DNA from: Allacma fusca | Taxonomy: Eukaryota; Arthropoda; Collembola; Symphypleona; Sminthuridae | Assembly (NCBI GenBank): GCA_947179485.1 | Contig: OX359245.1 | Location: 62,979,067 to 63,043,066, forward strand | Direction: 5' to 3' | Length of the DNA stretch: 64,000 bases | In this document: piece after piece, positions 61,110 through 64,000 of the stretch | Layout of the letters: every line of letters begins with the position of its first letter | How positions within the stretch are numbered: position 1 is the first letter of the stretch | The notes under the pieces: model-generated | What the model was told of the DNA's origin: nothing | Databases searched by the model: none | The model's input: the letters and a program-made list of their open reading frames with translations, nothing else | Made by a program: the position numbers and the translations under genes

Positions 61110-63902
61110 CTATAATTTTGAGACAAGAACAGTTTTTATTGCGTGATACATTTGATCAGCAAAACGAAAGAAAGTCGACATGATTTTACGTGAATGTTCT
61201 CTGATAATACCATAGGTTTATAGGTTCTAACCCGATGCTCCTGTTTTCCAGGCTCTAGAACACACAGCTTGACCCAAATGATAACATTCATAACTACTGT
61301 CACTCACATTCACCCGTTAGCGCTATTACAACACTACGATGATACTGTGGGCTCTTTGGATAACTACGTATCTAACTAGCGCTGGACAGATTACCTACCA
61401 AATAATACAAAATACACTCATACAAATTAGTGATACAGATGTTTTACGTTTCAATCTGTTTGGTGGAGTAATCCGTTGGATTACTAAATAGACGTTCTCA
61501 GCAATCCAGAAATATATTTACCTGGAGTACCAGTTTTAAGCGCATTAAATTTAATAAACACCAATTTGCCATAACGTTGGTGTTATAAATCAGCATATAT
61601 TAAATTGAGTACATTGAGTATAAATTATAAGTGACCCCGTCAAAAACTCCCTAATTAATTTTTTCCGGGTAATCCTGCAATGGGTTTGACCTAATTAATT
61701 GTATCAAAATTTATTGACACCTGTTGGTCCCCCTTTCATAACTGTTAAATTTTTACACCACTTCCTTGAGTAACGCTATAGCATCACCTTTCGAGTCACA
61801 AGGAGGAAATAAAATTTGATATACGATGAGGGATGCTAATATGCGGTGTAGTTACCCCCTTTATAGGCTAGAACGAGAAACATACTTTGCATAACACTGA
61901 ATATACATTTCCTTATTTACAATTACAAAACACTCACAAGGTAAATTTTTGGGAAGTCCCATGTGCATTTAAAAAAATATAACCCGTATTTTAGTACTCT
62001 CCGAATATGGTTCAAACCTCACGTGAATATTCGAGTAAATTTCCTTCCGTTATCTTATGTCACCACTATTTCAACATTTCAAAGAATACCCCAGGTTCAA
62101 TGGTAAATCTTATAAAGATTTTCACTTTTACAAAATCAATTTTGATTTTTTCTATTCAAACAAAAATTGGGAGCTTAATATTTTTACGTTATTAACAAAT
62201 TTTTGCAACGAGACCGGATAGGAATTTACTCATATGACTCCATTTTATAAACTACGTGGATTTGGAAGCAAAAATCTTTCCCCATTACAACCATTACTGT
62301 GGTTAATTCACAACTTTAATTACCGTCTAAAGAAGTGGTTCTCACTAAGTTTAGACGGAACCACCATACAACTACCATATGAAATATTCATGACACCTGT
62401 TGTTGGAACATTGTAATGGTACAACGCTTCTTCTATAGTCAGGACCATTCAACGAATAAGACAGTCTTTGGTTTCACCGACGCATTGATTAAATTGTATG
62501 GTTTTTGGATTGTATATGAATTGTTTTTGTAAGATCTGTCATTCATATTGAATATTTTGGGGACAAACATTAAATTCAAGCCTGCGAATTATGTATTAGG
62601 GTTCTGTTACGAAAATATAAATTGTGAATTGAAATTCCCACAGACCATGTGATACTTGTCAAAGTAATAAATTCCAGTATGGTTAACGTAAGGACTTGGG
62701 CTACTTTGACCCACTTTGGTCAATTTTGATGTCCAATTTATGCCATCGTCTAAGTATAATCATCTAAAATGAATTAATAATATTTATGACGCCCTGGGTA
62801 AATTTAAGTATTGAAATTTAAATGTATGGCGCACTATGGCCAATTTCAGGCATTGTGGAAATAAATCACCCAGTTATCAAATTGAACTTTTCCCAATATT
62901 TTACTCATACAGTTAAATTTGACGTCTTTGGAAGGTTTATATCCCAATGAGGTCAAAATGGGTTATTGAAATAACCAACCGAGGCCAAATTGTGGTGTTG
63001 AGAATTTTGTTTAGCCGACAACCAATGTATTTTGCACCATAACAATTATATCTACACGATGATAAGCACCCAAATTATGTAACAGGCGTTAACGTTTCTC
63101 ACATGAGTAAAACGCTAACATTGGTTTTTCGGTGTCCATGTATTCAACTAAACATGAGATCAAGCTTGCACGTGGAAATGTTTAAGGTTAGATTAACAGA
63201 ATAAGTTTTTTGAGATTGGGGTAAGGTTGCTAACTGAGGAAAACGTTTTTCTTTGTGGGTGTAAAGGTAAGCAAATAAAAATAAAGCTTTTCAGTATAGT
63301 TGTATGATAAAAAAAATGAACTGGAAATGGCTACTGAAAATACCGGGTATCGCATTTCTTGTTTTAGTTAATTCGAGGTTATACGAATTCAATACAGCTA
63401 CATATGTAAAACATTTAACTTTCATTTCAAGCGTTGAATCAAAACAAAGTTAAATGTGAACTGAATACATCATTTACTACTTTGGCTGATGACTTGAACC
63501 GTTATACAAATTTGGAATATTTTTATTAACAAAGTTAAATTCGTAATTTAAATAAAAATTGTTCTGATTTCCACATTAAAGGGTAAAAAGAAATATAATC
63601 AAATAATAAGCTCAATCATCATGCCGAATGTAAGGCAGAATTGCAATCCAATAGATTTGCAATAAAATAAATACAACTATGCTGAATTCATTTATAGACT
63701 TATTTGATTCTTAAATCTAAAAAACAGAAAAAATGATCATTGATGAGATTTCACAGATGTATGAAATAGCCGGAAGCCTTATCAAGCGCATTTCGGGGTG
63801 GATTTATGTCGTTTAAATGTACATACAAACCCGACTAAATTTTAAAATTTATTTTTACAAATGACTCGACGAACCACAATAAGACAACACAAGTCAACTT
63901 AC
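61110..63902 (-). other. Intron of the right-edge gene, 2.8 kb
   Basis: Between phase-1 donor (63902) and acceptor (61110). It includes a small perfect hairpin, ccgtctaaa / tttagacgg (62324-62358), and a stretch at 62700-63000 with repeated ttggtcaattt / ggccaatttc words. No other exon is needed to keep phase. Plus-strand frames at 62007-62416 have no support. Confidence 0.45.
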
Positions 63903-64000
63903 CAAATTCTGGATATTTATAATCCAAAATAGCTTTCAACTCGGCCGACATATCTTCGTCAAATTCCCAACCTTGTTTTTGAAACAGGTCCCGGATTTTA
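63903..64000 (-). CDS. Exon of an unidentified host gene (partial, runs off the window)
   Basis: The minus strand encodes KIRDLFQKQGWEFDEDMSAE followed by LKAILDYKYPEF and a split Gly, ending G|GTAAGTT, a strong donor. It is acidic and helical in character. Phase 1 at its end matches the start of the exon at 61109, so the two belong to one gene read right to left, starting beyond the window. Family not recognised. Confidence 0.65.

Overview
This is a eukaryotic, most likely arthropod or other invertebrate, nuclear window. The DNA is AT-rich, the genes are short and split by GT-AG introns, and most of the sequence consists of nested transposons. I cannot name the species. Host genes are sparse: a three-exon gene for a small secreted protein (minus strand, 14.2-15.8 kb), a possible signal-peptide first exon (664-876, minus), and two phase-compatible exons of an unidentified minus-strand gene at the right edge (60957-61109 and 63903-64000).

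About 1-19 kb is a patchwork of old repeats. The clearest family is a ~180 bp TA-flanked MITE with CAGTCGACTCTC termini. Five copies stand in alternating orientation every ~280 bp between 9.0 and 13.3 kb. The fourth is split at its TTAA by a 2.94 kb element with CCC...GGG ends (piggyBac-like) that carries an array of ~137 bp tandem repeats. A scrambled partial duplicate of the host gene lies at 3.2-5.1 kb and contains a hAT insertion whose empty site is preserved at 15.58 kb. From 19.2 to 27.3 kb there is a tandem segmental duplication of ~3-4 kb. One copy was hit by a hAT that itself contains a second hAT, the other by a Tc1/mariner element. At 27.6-29.0 kb another hAT contains a nested hAT. 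All of these are dated by target-site duplications.

The centrepiece is an apparently intact, very young Ty3/gypsy-type LTR retrotransposon of 28,751 bp (29319-58069, minus strand), about five times the usual size. Its two 570 bp LTRs look identical by eye, with TGTTACG...CGTAACA ends and an ATAT target duplication. In sense order it has: 5' LTR; a primer site matching tRNA-Val; a 3.1 kb leader with a CCTTAAAAC-type array and repeated tRNA-like/GGCCG motifs; a 2189-residue Gag (huge disordered N-terminus, capsid, prion-like QGY repeats, CCHC knuckle); a textbook -1 frameshift site; a 2391-residue Pol (protease, RT, RNase H, ~660-residue insert, integrase, ~610-residue tail); five small coiled-coil ORFs nested in another frame of the Pol tail; a 2189-residue ORF3 with RS-rich, cysteine/histidine and envelope-like parts; a 241-residue type I membrane protein (ORF4); a 2.7 kb 3' UTR; a polypurine tract; and the 3' LTR.

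The likely expression plan is full-length RNA for Gag and, by -1 frameshifting, Gag-Pol, plus spliced RNAs for ORF3 and ORF4. A donor-like CAG|GTATGG overlaps the gag ATG, and acceptor-like sites lie exactly at the ORF3 ATG and 6 nt before the ORF4 ATG. Family calls on the enzymes are firm. The functions of ORF3, ORF4 and the nested ORFs are inference.
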